Source: Allokutzneria multivorans
Lineage (GTDB): Bacteria; Actinomycetota; Actinomycetes; Mycobacteriales; Pseudonocardiaceae
DNA: 64,000 nt
Direction of reading: 5' to 3'
NCBI RefSeq assembly: GCF_039537405.1
Contig: NZ_BAABAL010000005.1
Location: 186,001 to 250,000 of the forward strand
In this document: positions 51,916 to 60,201 of the stretch, one piece after another
Layout of the letters: each line of letters begins with the position of its first letter
How positions within the stretch are numbered: the first letter of the stretch is position 1
Notes under the pieces: generated by a model
Seen by the model: only the letters and a program-made list of their open reading frames with translations
Told to the model about the DNA's origin: nothing
Databases searched by the model: none
Program-made: the position numbers and the translations under genes

Positions 51916-52581
51916 ATGACGTCGGTACTGGAAAGGTTTCGCGACGAACCGAAGACCGTGACACCGCTGGGCGGACTTCCTGAGCTGGACGGGGCCGACT
52001 GGGTCGCCGCGGTTCCGTGCGCGGGGCTCGCCGCGGTCAGCAGAGGACTGCTGGACCTGGTGCGAGGGGTGTGCGGCGCCGACTTCGACGGACTGGTCAC
52101 ACGGCGGCTGTTGCTCGATCTGCGGATGCGCCGCCCGTGGAACGCGCGGCGTCCCGTGGAGCTGCGCGCACGCCTGGTCGCCGAGCCGGTGTGGGAGGTG
52201 CGCGCGGTGCAGGACGGAATGGTGGCCTGTACCGGCGCGGTCGAGGTCGAGCTCTCCGGAGCGCCGAGGGATGACGAGGCGTTGGCGGAGAACAGGGTGC
52301 TCGGCCTCGACGAACTGCTGGACGCGGCACTGCGCTTCGCCGTGGCGGTGGGCGGTCCCGGCTGCCAGCACGAGCTCCCGCCGCTGCTCGGGATGCGCGC
52401 CGAGCTGCTCAGGGGGCTCCCCGGCAGGCGCCCGCTCACCCTGACCCACGTGCCGGAGTCCGGCCGGGTCGGGCGTGAGGTGCGCGTCGCCGACCAGGCG
52501 GGAGCCGAGGTCGGCAGGGTGCGCTTCGACTGGTTCGCGGCGAACGGGTGCCTGAGGCGCGATGCCGCGCGGGTCGCCTGA
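51916..52581 (+). CDS. Unknown protein, possibly AfsA/hotdog-like
   Basis: 221 residues from the ATG at 51916. It begins MTSVLERFRDEPKTVTPLGG. The middle, RRLLLDLRMRRPWNARRPVE followed by LRARLVAEPVWEVRAVQDGM and VACTGAVEVELS, has the alternating strand pattern and position of a hotdog domain as in A-factor-synthase-related proteins, but the match is weak. It overlaps the next gene by one base (TGATG), so the pair is coupled. An inverted repeat covers its ribosome site. Confidence 0.7.
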   Translation: MTSVLERFRDEPKTVTPLGGLPELDGADWVAAVPCAGLAAVSRGLLDLVRGVCGADFDGLVTRRLLLDLRMRRPWNARRPVELRARLVAEPVWEVRAVQDGMVACTGAVEVELSGAPRDDEALAENRVLGLDELLDAALRFAVAVGGPGCQHELPPLLGMRAELLRGLPGRRPLTLTHVPESGRVGREVRVADQAGAEVGRVRFDWFAANGCLRRDAARVA

Positions 52582-53120
52582 TGATCCGGCTGGTCACCGC
52601 CGACCTGCCTGCCCTGCTCGACCCGTCGGTGGTGGGGCACCGCTTCGCCCGCCAGGCGGCGCTGCGCAGGCAGGGCTTCGGCGTCCCCGCGTTCTTCTGC
52701 GTCCCGGCGACCGCGCTGGAGGACGTCCTCACCTCGGTGCTCGACCGGCTCGGAGTGCCGCCGCCGACGGGCTACCCGGAGCTGCTGACCTGGTCGGAGT
52801 CTGCGGGCAAGGAGATCAGGGCGACCGGCGTCGAGGAGGAGCTGGCCGCGGCGCTGCACGCCGAGTTCGACCGGCTCGTCGGACCCGGCGGGCTGGTGGC
52901 GGTGCGCGCCAGCGCGTTCGGCGGCCACGGCACCACCTTCGAGGGCATCAGCGGCGGCTACCTCTACGTGCCCCGGCACGAGCTGGCCGACCGCGTCGCC
53001 GACTGCTGCGCCTCGGTCTTCTCCCCTCAGGCCCTCCTGCACGCGACGCACCGGGGCGTGGACCTACGCTCCATCCGCGTCGCGGTCGGCGTCCAGCGGA
53101 CCGCTGTGGGGCAGGGCTGA
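52581..53120 (+). CDS. Isolated PEP-synthase/PPDK N-terminal ATP-binding-like domain
   Basis: 179 residues. FARQAALRRQGFGVPAFFCV resembles the K-x-x-L-x-x-G-x-x-V-P-x-x-F opener of PEP synthases and rifampin phosphotransferases. GGLVAVRASAFGGHGTTFEG matches the VAVRSSA...ASFAG motif, and ELADRVADCCASVFSPQALL the later helix. The rest of the ATP-grasp half, the swivelling His domain and the PEP domain are absent, so the protein is about a fifth of PEP synthase length. The S-S-A motif reads ASA. It may be a specialised regulatory or binding remnant. Confidence 0.75.
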   Translation: MIRLVTADLPALLDPSVVGHRFARQAALRRQGFGVPAFFCVPATALEDVLTSVLDRLGVPPPTGYPELLTWSESAGKEIRATGVEEELAAALHAEFDRLVGPGGLVAVRASAFGGHGTTFEGISGGYLYVPRHELADRVADCCASVFSPQALLHATHRGVDLRSIRVAVGVQRTAVGQG

Positions 53121-53136
53121 CACACCTGGGGGTTCG

Positions 53137-53805
53137 ATGGCCTGGACCGACTACATCGACGACTACTGCGAGCGCACCGAGCCCGGCCTGCTGGCCGAAC
53201 CGCTCAACGCGCTCAGCAACCTGGCGTTCATCATCGCGGCGGTCGCGCTGTGGCTGGCCGTGCGCAGGACCGCGCCCGCTCGGCCCGGCAGCCTCTACGT
53301 GCTCGCGGTGCTGCTCGCGCTGATCGGCCTCGGCAGCGGTGCCTTCCACACGATCGCGACCGGCTGGGCGCAGTTCCTCGACGTCTTCTTCATCGCGGTG
53401 TTCATCCACGTCTACGTCGTGTGCTTCCTGCACTGGTTCCTGGGCGTGCGCTGGTCGCTGGCCTGGCTCGGCGCACCCGGCTTCGCGCTGTTCAACGCGC
53501 TGATGGCGTGGATCACCGGCGGCGAGGGTTCGGCGTCGTACTTCCCGGCGATCATCGGGCTGGCGGCCTTCACGATCGTGCTCTCGGCGAGCAAGGACCC
53601 GGCGCTGGTGCGCTACCGGCTCTGGTTCGGCGCGGCGACAGGGGCGTTCGCGGTCTCGCTGACGCTGCGCTCGGTCGACCTGGCCGTCTGCCCCACCTTC
53701 ACCCCCGGGACCCACTTCCTCTGGCACAGCTTCAACGCGTGCGTGTTGTACCTGGTCGGGCGCGCCGCCGTGGTGCGCGCCCGCGAACTCACCCCCGAGG
53801 TTTAG
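53137..53805 (+). CDS. Alkaline ceramidase-type membrane hydrolase (CREST superfamily)
   Basis: 222 residues with seven predicted membrane helices. DYIDDYCERTEPGLLAEPLN and ALSNLAFIIAA form the N-terminal signature. GLGSGAFHTIATGWAQFLDV supplies the conserved Ser, His and Asp. The C-terminal GTHFLWHSFNACVLYLVGRA has the two zinc His. These are the residues of the Ser-x-His-Asp-His-His metalloamidase site. Bacterial members are little studied. It lies 16 bp after the PPDK-like fragment gene. Confidence 0.9.
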   Translation: MAWTDYIDDYCERTEPGLLAEPLNALSNLAFIIAAVALWLAVRRTAPARPGSLYVLAVLLALIGLGSGAFHTIATGWAQFLDVFFIAVFIHVYVVCFLHWFLGVRWSLAWLGAPGFALFNALMAWITGGEGSASYFPAIIGLAAFTIVLSASKDPALVRYRLWFGAATGAFAVSLTLRSVDLAVCPTFTPGTHFLWHSFNACVLYLVGRAAVVRARELTPEV

Positions 53806-53934
53806 GGGTTTCTCCCGATGTTGGGCGGGTGCGGCTCCGGCAGGATTTTCCTCAGCGGGACGGGGGTGCGCCGAGGGGTCGCACCTTCACCCGCGGGGGC
53901 CGGGGGATGCAGTACAAGGGGAGACGCGGCACGG

Positions 53935-53976
53935 CACGGACGTGAGTCGGATTCGGGGGGAATCCGAAAGTCCGTG
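53935..53976. terminator. Nested hairpins in a 350-bp gap before lacI
   Basis: CACGGAC (53935-53941) pairs with GTCCGTG (53970-53976), and inside it CGGATTC (53948-53954) pairs with GAATCCG (53960-53966). It probably terminates the ceramidase transcript, although a regulatory RNA is possible. Apart from this and the repeat at 54110-54149, I see nothing in 53806-54155. Confidence 0.55.
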
Positions 53977-54109
53977 ACCGTTGCCGCGTTCACTTGTCCG
54001 GATGTTTGACCAGCTTGTGACCATGTTGTGCCTGTCTTTGGAATGCAACACCGATTGTCGGGCAGCCATCCGAGTGATCGCGTTTTCGATTCGGTGAGCG
54101 GCTTGAACT

Positions 54110-54149
54110 ACCCCCTAGAGTGGCACCGGTTCGGCGCCGTCTAGGGGGT
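54110..54149 (+). promoter_or_regulatory. Inverted repeat overlapping the lacI-family Shine-Dalgarno
   Basis: ACCCCCTAGA (54110-54119) and TCTAGGGGGT (54140-54149) are perfect reverse complements with a 20-nt loop. The right arm contains AGGGGG, 6-12 bp before the GTG at 54156. It may be an autoregulatory operator or an RNA structure that blocks ribosome access. Confidence 0.65.
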
Positions 54150-54155
54150 TGAGAA

Positions 54156-55247
54156 GTGGGCACCAGTTCAGCGGCCGACCGACCGGAAGGCGATCGCGTC
54201 GCGACTCCGGTGGGGCGGCGGGGCCGCCCGACGCTGCGCGAGGTCGCGGCTGCGGCGGGCGTGGACGTCTCGACGGCGTCGAGGCTGCTGCGCGGGCAGG
54301 ACATGCCGTACCGGGCGGAGACCCGGCAGCGTGTGCTCGACGCGGCGGAGAAGCTCGGCTACCGCCCCAACCAGCAGGCCCGCGCGCTGCGGTTGCAGCG
54401 CCAGCAGGCGATCGGGCTGCTCGTGCCCGACCTGGACAACTTCGGCTTCACCCAGATCCTGCGCGGCGTGCAGGAGGTCGCCGCCGAGCAGGAGTACACG
54501 CTGATGCTGGTCGAGGCCGGTGCGGGCGCGGGCGAGGGCGGCGGCATCAGCTACGAGCGCCTCGGGCTCGAAGGGCGCGTCGACGGCATCCTGGTGGCCT
54601 TCGCCAGCATGGACGACCCGCACGTGCAGGAGTGGGCCGAGCGCGAGCGGCTGCCGATGGTGCTCGTGCAACGCGGCACTCCGAGCTACCCGGCCTCCGT
54701 GGTCATGGACGAGCAGCGCAACGTCGCGGTCATGGTGGAGCACCTGGTCGAGCTGGGGCACCGCCGCATCGGCCACGTCAGCGGACCGCTGCGCACCGAC
54801 ACCGGCCTGCGCCGCCAGGAGGGCTTCGCCGCAGCCATGCGCGAGCACGGCCTGACGGTGCGCCCCGAGTGGATCGCCGACGGCGGCTTCCACTGGACCG
54901 GTGGCCAGGCCGCCGCGCGCGAGATCCTCGACGTTCCCGAGGCCGAGCGCCCCACCGCACTGGTGGTGGCCAACCTGATCAGCGCGCTCGGCACGCTCAG
55001 CGCGGTCCACGAACTCGGCCTCACCGTGCCCGGCGACCTCTCCGTGATCGCCATCGACGAGCACATCGTCGCCGAGCACACCAACCCGCCGCTGACCACC
55101 GTGCAGACACCGCAACGCGAACTCGGCCGCCGCGCCGCGCAGATGCTGCTCAACTCGCTCAGCGGCGAGAAGCCCAGCCGCGTGATGATCACCGACCCAC
55201 CGCCCAGCCTCGTGATGCGCGCCTCCACCGCCCCACCACCGTCGTAG
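54156..55247 (+). CDS. LacI-family transcriptional regulator
   Basis: 363 residues from the GTG at 54156. The HTH is PTLREVAAAAGVDVSTASRL followed by LRGQDMPYRAETRQRVLDAA and the hinge YRPNQQARALRLQRQ. The periplasmic-binding-like effector domain has IGLLVPDLDNFGFTQILRGV, HRRIGHVSGPLRTDTGLRRQ and the C-terminal LTTVQTPQRELGRRAAQMLL. An ER-like sugar or nucleoside effector is likely. No sugar operon is adjacent. A stem over its ribosome site suggests autoregulation. Confidence 0.93.
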   Translation: MGTSSAADRPEGDRVATPVGRRGRPTLREVAAAAGVDVSTASRLLRGQDMPYRAETRQRVLDAAEKLGYRPNQQARALRLQRQQAIGLLVPDLDNFGFTQILRGVQEVAAEQEYTLMLVEAGAGAGEGGGISYERLGLEGRVDGILVAFASMDDPHVQEWAERERLPMVLVQRGTPSYPASVVMDEQRNVAVMVEHLVELGHRRIGHVSGPLRTDTGLRRQEGFAAAMREHGLTVRPEWIADGGFHWTGGQAAAREILDVPEAERPTALVVANLISALGTLSAVHELGLTVPGDLSVIAIDEHIVAEHTNPPLTTVQTPQRELGRRAAQMLLNSLSGEKPSRVMITDPPPSLVMRASTAPPPS

Positions 55248-55253
55248 AGCCCT

Positions 55254-55450
55254 GAACGACCCGTTCAGCGCGCTCATCGCACCAAACGACCCGTTGAGGG
55301 CGCCCAAGTACCCGAACGACCCGTTCAGTGCGTTGCGAAGTACCTGAAAGGGCCGTTGGGGGAGTTGAGGGTGCTGAATGACTCATTCGGGACCCTCAAG
55401 TACCTCAATGAGTCATTCAGCGCGTTAGACGCACTGAAGGGGGCATTGGG
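55254..55450. repeat. Seven-unit array of ~30-bp-spaced AACGACCCGTT / AATGASTCATT repeats
   Basis: Units start at 55254, 55284, 55314, 55346, 55376, 55406 and 55436, that is, every 30 bp with one 32-bp step. Cores are GAACGACCCGTTCAG, AAACGACCCGTTGAG, GAACGACCCGTTCAG, GAAAGGGCCGTTGGG, GAATGACTCATTCGG, CAATGAGTCATTCAG and GAAGGGGGCATTGGG. Spacers of 15-17 bp share AAGTACC (55337-55344, 55398-55404). The array fills the gap between lacI (+) and the P450 gene (-). Confidence 0.8.
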
Positions 55451-55454
55451 GCGG

Positions 55455-56636
55455 TCAGGTGGTGGTGATGGGGAGGGCGGAGATGCCGTAGACGGCCATG
55501 TCGGGGCGGAACTCGACGTCGGCGGGGTCGATCGCGAGGCGGAGGTCGGGGACGGCCTGCGTCAGGGCGGTGAGAGAAGCGACTAGTTCGGTGCGGGCGA
55601 GCATCTGGCCGAGGCACTGGTGCACGCCGAAACCGAAAGCGATGTGGCGGTTGGCGGTGCGGTGCAGGTCGAGGGTGTCGGGATCAGCGAAGACGTGTTC
55701 GTCGCGGTCGGCGGAGGCCAGTGCGACGAGAACGCCGTCACCGGGCCGCATTGCCTGTCCCCCAACGGAAATGTCGGCCACGACGGCGCGCGCGACGCCT
55801 TGCTGCACGATGCTGGAGAAGCGGAGCAGCTCTTCGACGGCGCCGGGGACTAGGCCGGGATCGGCGCAGAGCTCCTCCCAGCGCGAGCGCTGTGACAGCA
55901 GGGTCAGCACGCTGAGGCCGATCATGTTCGCGGTGGTCTCGTGCCCCGCGACGAGGAGCAGGCGGGCGATGCCGACGAGCTCCTCGTGCGTCAGCTCGCC
56001 GGCGCGAACCCGTTGCAGGACAAGGCGACTGAGCAGATCATCGCCGGGCGACGAGGTCTTGGCGCGGCACAGGCCGTCGAGGTACGCGCGCAGGTCCTCC
56101 ACGGCCTGGGCGACATCCGCAGCGGGCGCGGCGCGGTCGAGCTGGACCTGGCTGCGCTCGTTGAAGAACTCGCGGTCGGAGTGCGGGACGCCGAGCAGCT
56201 CGCAGATCACCAGCGACGGCACGGGGCGGGCGAAGACCTCCACCAGGTCGACCGGGCCGTCGACGGCGGTCAGCTCGGCGAGGCAGTCGGCGATCACCTT
56301 GTCGATCACCGGGCGCAGCGCGGCCATCCGCTTGACGGTGAACTCGCCGGTCAGCATGCGGCGCAGGCGGGTGTGGCCGGGCGGGTCCATGGCGAGGAAG
56401 ACGCCGGGCGGCGGTGGTCCTTCCGGCAGCGGGCGGATCGCGGGGTAGCCGGGGGTGTTGGGCACTGAGCTGAACGCGGGGTCGCCGAGCACCACCTTGG
56501 CGTCGGCCTGCCGCGTCACGAACCAGACCTGTTGCCCGGTGCGCAGCCGGACCTTGGAGACCGGCAGCTCCGCGCGCAACTGGGCGTAGGCGGGCGGCGG
56601 GTGGAAAGGGTCGTCACGGCGCATCGGGTAGTCCAC
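55455..56636 (-). CDS. Cytochrome P450 (CYP107-like class I)
   Basis: 393 residues from the GTG at 56636. YPMRRDDPFHPPPAYAQLRA is the N-terminal family start. FLAMDPPGHTRLRRMLTGEF is helix C, LLLVAGHETTANMIGLSV the oxygen-binding I-helix, EELLR the ExxR, and AFGFGVHQCLGQMLARTEL the heme Cys loop. It needs an external ferredoxin and reductase, which are not in the window. It diverges from a second P450 73 bp away. Confidence 0.94.
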   Translation of the reverse strand: MDYPMRRDDPFHPPPAYAQLRAELPVSKVRLRTGQQVWFVTRQADAKVVLGDPAFSSVPNTPGYPAIRPLPEGPPPPGVFLAMDPPGHTRLRRMLTGEFTVKRMAALRPVIDKVIADCLAELTAVDGPVDLVEVFARPVPSLVICELLGVPHSDREFFNERSQVQLDRAAPAADVAQAVEDLRAYLDGLCRAKTSSPGDDLLSRLVLQRVRAGELTHEELVGIARLLLVAGHETTANMIGLSVLTLLSQRSRWEELCADPGLVPGAVEELLRFSSIVQQGVARAVVADISVGGQAMRPGDGVLVALASADRDEHVFADPDTLDLHRTANRHIAFGFGVHQCLGQMLARTELVASLTALTQAVPDLRLAIDPADVEFRPDMAVYGISALPITTT

Positions 56637-56709
56637 CCCGCCATCATGCGAGATTTCCCATGCTGGCGTTGTCGGTGCGCGGTGTGAGGATCGTTGCAGG
56701 AGGGCCGTT

Positions 56710-57909
56710 GTGACGAACGCTGAAATCCCGAACTTCCCGATGACCCGGTGCCCGGGGTTCGACCCGCCGAAGGAGTACGAGCGGCTGCGCGCCGAGCTGC
56801 CGGTTGCGCCGGTTCGGTTGCGGCACGGGCAAACGGCGTGGCTGGTCACCCGCTACGCGGACGTGCGCCGCGTGCTCAGCGACCCCGCGCGCTTCAGCTC
56901 CGACCCCGCGAAGCCGGGTTTCCCGCAGCTGCGCCCGGTAGTGGACAAGAAGGCCAAACCGGGCAGTTTCCTTGTCACCGATCCGCCGCTGCACACCAAG
57001 TACCGCAGGATTCTTGCCGCCGAGTTCAGCGCAGCGCGGATGGAGGCCCTGCGCCCCGCCGTCAACGAGATCGTGGAGGGCTGCGTCGACGAGCTGGTCG
57101 CTGGCGGCCAGCAGGCGGACCTCGTGCGGCACGTGTCGGTTCCCGTGCCCGCCAAGGTGATCAGCCTGCTGCTCGGGGTCCCGGAGTCCGACCAGGAGTT
57201 CTTCATCGACCGCAGCCGCCGCCACCTGGACCGCTCGCTGCCCGCCGACCAGGTGGGGACCGCGCTCGCGGAGCTGGAGGACTACCTGGACCGGCTGATC
57301 GCGGAGCGCGTGGCCGAGCCGGGCACGGACCTGCTCAGCCGCCTCGCCGTGCGGCACCTGCGCACCGGGGACCTGACGCGTGCGGAGTTCGTCGGGATGT
57401 CGGTGCTGCTGCTGGTCGGCGGCTTCGAGACCACCGCCAACGCGATCGCGCTCTCGGCGCTGGCGCTGCACGAGCAGCCCGGCCAGTGGGCGGAGCTGGT
57501 GGCCGACCCGGACCGAGCGGTGGGCGCGGCCGACGAGCTGCTGCGCTACCTGGGGCTGGCCCAGCACGGCGTGGTGCGCGCGGCGGTCGCCGACATGGAG
57601 GTCGGCGGTCAGCTGATCAAGGCCGGGGACGGCGTGATCCTCGCGCTGTCCTCGGCCAACCGCGATGCCGAGCACTTCTCCGAGGCGGACCGCCTCGACG
57701 TGTGCCGCTCGGCGAGCGACCACATGACCTTCGGCTGGGGCATGCACAAGTGCATCGGTCAGCACCTGGCCCGGCTGGAGCTGGAAGTGGTGTTGCGGAC
57801 GCTCGTGCGCCGGGTTCCCGGGCTGCGCGTCGGCGTGGCCTTCGGGGAGCTGGAGTTCCTCATGGACGCCCCGTTCTACGGGGTCCGAGAACTGCCTGTG
57901 AGCTGGTGA
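56710..57909 (+). CDS. Cytochrome P450
   Basis: 399 residues from a GTG behind GGAGGG. FLVTDPPLHTKYRRILAAEF is helix C. LLLVGGFETTANAIALSALA is the I-helix, with Gly replacing the usual Ala and Phe the usual His of AGHETT. DELLRYLG holds ExxR, and MTFGWGMHKCIGQHLARLEL is the heme loop. It is divergent from and related to the neighbouring P450, suggesting an old duplication by inversion or a shared regulation. No biosynthetic cluster surrounds them. Confidence 0.94.
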   Translation: MTNAEIPNFPMTRCPGFDPPKEYERLRAELPVAPVRLRHGQTAWLVTRYADVRRVLSDPARFSSDPAKPGFPQLRPVVDKKAKPGSFLVTDPPLHTKYRRILAAEFSAARMEALRPAVNEIVEGCVDELVAGGQQADLVRHVSVPVPAKVISLLLGVPESDQEFFIDRSRRHLDRSLPADQVGTALAELEDYLDRLIAERVAEPGTDLLSRLAVRHLRTGDLTRAEFVGMSVLLLVGGFETTANAIALSALALHEQPGQWAELVADPDRAVGAADELLRYLGLAQHGVVRAAVADMEVGGQLIKAGDGVILALSSANRDAEHFSEADRLDVCRSASDHMTFGWGMHKCIGQHLARLELEVVLRTLVRRVPGLRVGVAFGELEFLMDAPFYGVRELPVSW

Positions 57910-57916
57910 AATGGAA

Positions 57917-57959
57917 TCGGGGGGATTGGCCTCCGCCGCCTTGGGGCCAATCCCCCCGA
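57917..57959. terminator. Bidirectional hairpin terminator
   Basis: A perfect 15-bp stem, TCGGGGGGATTGGCC / GGCCAATCCCCCCGA, with a 13-nt loop. It lies 7 bp after the P450 stop, between it and the converging mtnA. Confidence 0.9.
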
Positions 57960-58041
57960 GTCCTGTCGCACTCGTGTGTGAGCGCTCTCATAGAGTGGCT
58001 CGGCGACCGCTCGGAGTCAAGCGGCAGAAGCGGACAAATTT

Positions 58042-59049
58042 TCAGATCGCCCGCTCGCCCAGCGCCGGGCGGATCACCCGGCGCTCGGTGACGATCGCGG
58101 TGACCAGGTCCGACGGCGTGACGTCGAAGGCCGGGTTGACCGCACCGGTGCCCGCGGGGGCCATCCGGCGCCCACCGATGACGAGCACCTCGTCCGCCTC
58201 GCGCTCCTCGATCTCGATCGCGGCGCCCTCGGGGGTCGCGGGGTCGATGGTCGACTCGGGCGCGGCGACGACGAACGGGATGCCGGCCCGCGCGGCGGCC
58301 AGCGCCAGCGGGTAGGTGCCGACCTTGTTGGCGACGTCGCCGTTGGCCGCGATCCGGTCCGCGCCAACGACAACCGCGTCGACCATGCCCCGCGCGATGA
58401 TCCCGGCTCCCGCTCCGTCGACCACCACGCGGTGCGGCAGGCCCAGCTCGGCCAGCTCGGTCGCGGTGATCCGCGAGCCCTGGAACAGCGGTCGCGTCTC
58501 GTCCGCGAAGACCATGCGGACCAGACCGTCCTCCTGGAGCGAGCGCACGATGCCGAGCGCGGTGCCCCAGCCGACGCACGCGAGCGCTCCAGCGTTGCAG
58601 TGCGTGTGCAGCGCGAGCGGGCGCTCGCCGAGCTGTTCGCGCAGGAAGTCGGCGCCGCGCCTGCCGAGCTCCTTGTTGGCGGTGACGTCCGCCGCGGCGA
58701 GGTCGAGCGCGGCGACCAGCACGGCGTCCGCGCCCTTGTCCACGAACGGGAGCACCTGCTCGACGCCCCAGCGCAGGTTCACCGCCGTCGGCCGGGCTGA
58801 CGCGATGCGTTCGGCGTCCGCGCGCACGCGTTCGGGGTCGTAGCCCTCGCGCTCCGCGACCGCCGCCGCCAGCGCGACGCCCAGCGCACCGGCGGCGCCG
58901 AGCAACGGCGCTCCCCGGATGACCAGGCGCTTGATCGCGTCCACTAGTTCGTCCACTGTGGACAGTCGAAGCAACCGGAGTTCCGGAAGCACGGTCTGGT
59001 CAATGGTCTCGACGTGTCCGTCGACCCAGGTGATGGTGGTCCGCTCCAC
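58042..59049 (-). CDS. mtnA: S-methyl-5-thioribose-1-phosphate isomerase MtnA
   Basis: 335 residues from a GTG. LVIRGAPLLGAAGALGVALA is the N-terminal substrate motif. ALHTHCNAGALACVGWGTAL has the catalytic Cys (HCNAGALA). VFADETRPLFQGSRITATEL and VVGADRIAANGDVANKVGTY carry the catalytic Asp and NK motif. It converts methylthioribose-1-P to methylthioribulose-1-P in methionine salvage. No other salvage gene is adjacent. Confidence 0.95.
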   Translation of the reverse strand: MERTTITWVDGHVETIDQTVLPELRLLRLSTVDELVDAIKRLVIRGAPLLGAAGALGVALAAAVAEREGYDPERVRADAERIASARPTAVNLRWGVEQVLPFVDKGADAVLVAALDLAAADVTANKELGRRGADFLREQLGERPLALHTHCNAGALACVGWGTALGIVRSLQEDGLVRMVFADETRPLFQGSRITATELAELGLPHRVVVDGAGAGIIARGMVDAVVVGADRIAANGDVANKVGTYPLALAAARAGIPFVVAAPESTIDPATPEGAAIEIEEREADEVLVIGGRRMAPAGTGAVNPAFDVTPSDLVTAIVTERRVIRPALGERAI

Positions 59050-59071
59050 GAGTTCCGTACGGTACGCGGTG

Positions 59072-60130
59072 ATGCCGCCCTCGTTCAGCTCAGTCAGCGA
59101 CTCTTCGTTCAGCGACTCCGATTTCCCGGCCGAGCCCTACCCGGGCGCGCGACCCGACGGCTCCTACGCGCACCACGATGGCCAGGGCTTTCTTCTGCAC
59201 TCGCGCGACGGGTCGTGGTTCGCCGGGGACCAGGAGCTGGACGACTGGCTCGCCGAGCGCGGGGCCGCGCCGCTGGCCGAACGCGTGCCGGTTCTGGTCT
59301 ACGGCTCGAACCAGTGCCCGTCCAAGATCACCTGGCTCCGCGAGGCACTGCGCCTGCCGGGCCCGGCTGTCGTGCTGCGCGCGCGGTGCGCCGACCTCGC
59401 GGCGGTGTGGGCGAGCGGGCTGCGCAAGCGCGACGGCGCCCGTCCCGCGACGCTGGCGCACGCCCCGGGCACCGTGGAGACGCACGCGGTGTGGTTGGCG
59501 ACGCGGGAGCAGGTCAGGGTGCTGGACGTGTGCGAGGGGCGCGGAACCCGCTACGGGCTCGCGAAGCTCCACAGTGGAGTAATCACGCTCGACGACGGGT
59601 CCATTGTGGACGAAGCGCTGAGCTACGTCGGCCTTACCGACATCCGCATGCCGTTGTTGCAGAACGGCGACATGGTCCGCTGCGCCGATGTCGACCAGGC
59701 CGCCGCGCTCGCCTTGCAGGGCGACATCGGACACCACGGGCTCAACGTGTCCTTTGTGGACGGTGAGCCGGAGCCGGACGAGTGGCCCGGTCGATTGTTC
59801 GTCTACGGCACGTTGCAGCCGGGAGCTTCCGCGTGGCGGCTGCTCGAACCGTTCGCCGACGGACCGGGAACCGAGCAACGCTTGCCGGGGCGGCTCTACG
59901 ACACCGGGCTCGGCTACCCCGCGCTACGGCTCGGCGGCGGGCCTGGAGTGCCTGGCAGAGCAGTGGTTCTGCGCGATCCCGCCGCCGCGTTCCCGGTGCT
60001 CGACGAGTACGAGGGCGAGGAGTACCGCCGCGTGCGCGTGAGCTTGGCGGACGGGCTGGTCGCGTGGACCTACGTCTGGGTGGAGGAGGTCGCGGGGATG
60101 GCCGAGCTGACCTCGGGCTGGCTGGTCTAG
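59072..60130 (+). CDS. Tandem gamma-glutamylcyclotransferase-fold (AIG2-like) protein
   Basis: 352 residues from the ATG at 59072 (a GTG lies just before). Two GGCT-like domains are visible: the first begins PVLVYGSNQCPSKITWLREA with YGSN at the substrate loop and DVCEGRGTRYG. The second begins RLFVYGTLQPGASAWRLLEP with YGTLQPG, and FPVLDEYEGEEYRRVRVSLA carries the conserved acidic E-x-x-Y-x-R. The two halves differ, so this is likely an ancient fusion. Substrates of such proteins are gamma-glutamyl amines or unknown. It diverges from mtnA. Confidence 0.85.
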   Translation: MPPSFSSVSDSSFSDSDFPAEPYPGARPDGSYAHHDGQGFLLHSRDGSWFAGDQELDDWLAERGAAPLAERVPVLVYGSNQCPSKITWLREALRLPGPAVVLRARCADLAAVWASGLRKRDGARPATLAHAPGTVETHAVWLATREQVRVLDVCEGRGTRYGLAKLHSGVITLDDGSIVDEALSYVGLTDIRMPLLQNGDMVRCADVDQAAALALQGDIGHHGLNVSFVDGEPEPDEWPGRLFVYGTLQPGASAWRLLEPFADGPGTEQRLPGRLYDTGLGYPALRLGGGPGVPGRAVVLRDPAAAFPVLDEYEGEEYRRVRVSLADGLVAWTYVWVEEVAGMAELTSGWLV

Positions 60131-60201
60131 ACATGCCGACTGCTCCGTTCCGGTGTACAACGGACGCAGCCCGGGTACTCCTGAGCAGGGAGGTCCTAGA
60201 C

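Noticed and set aside
55254..55450. CRISPR array at the 30-bp periodic repeats
   Set aside because: The units are only about 15 bp, differ from one another, are palindromic, and no cas genes are present. Spacers share sequence.
55455..57909. Natural-product gene cluster around the two P450s
   Set aside because: No PKS, NRPS, terpene synthase or transport genes lie nearby. The neighbours are mtnA and a lacI gene.
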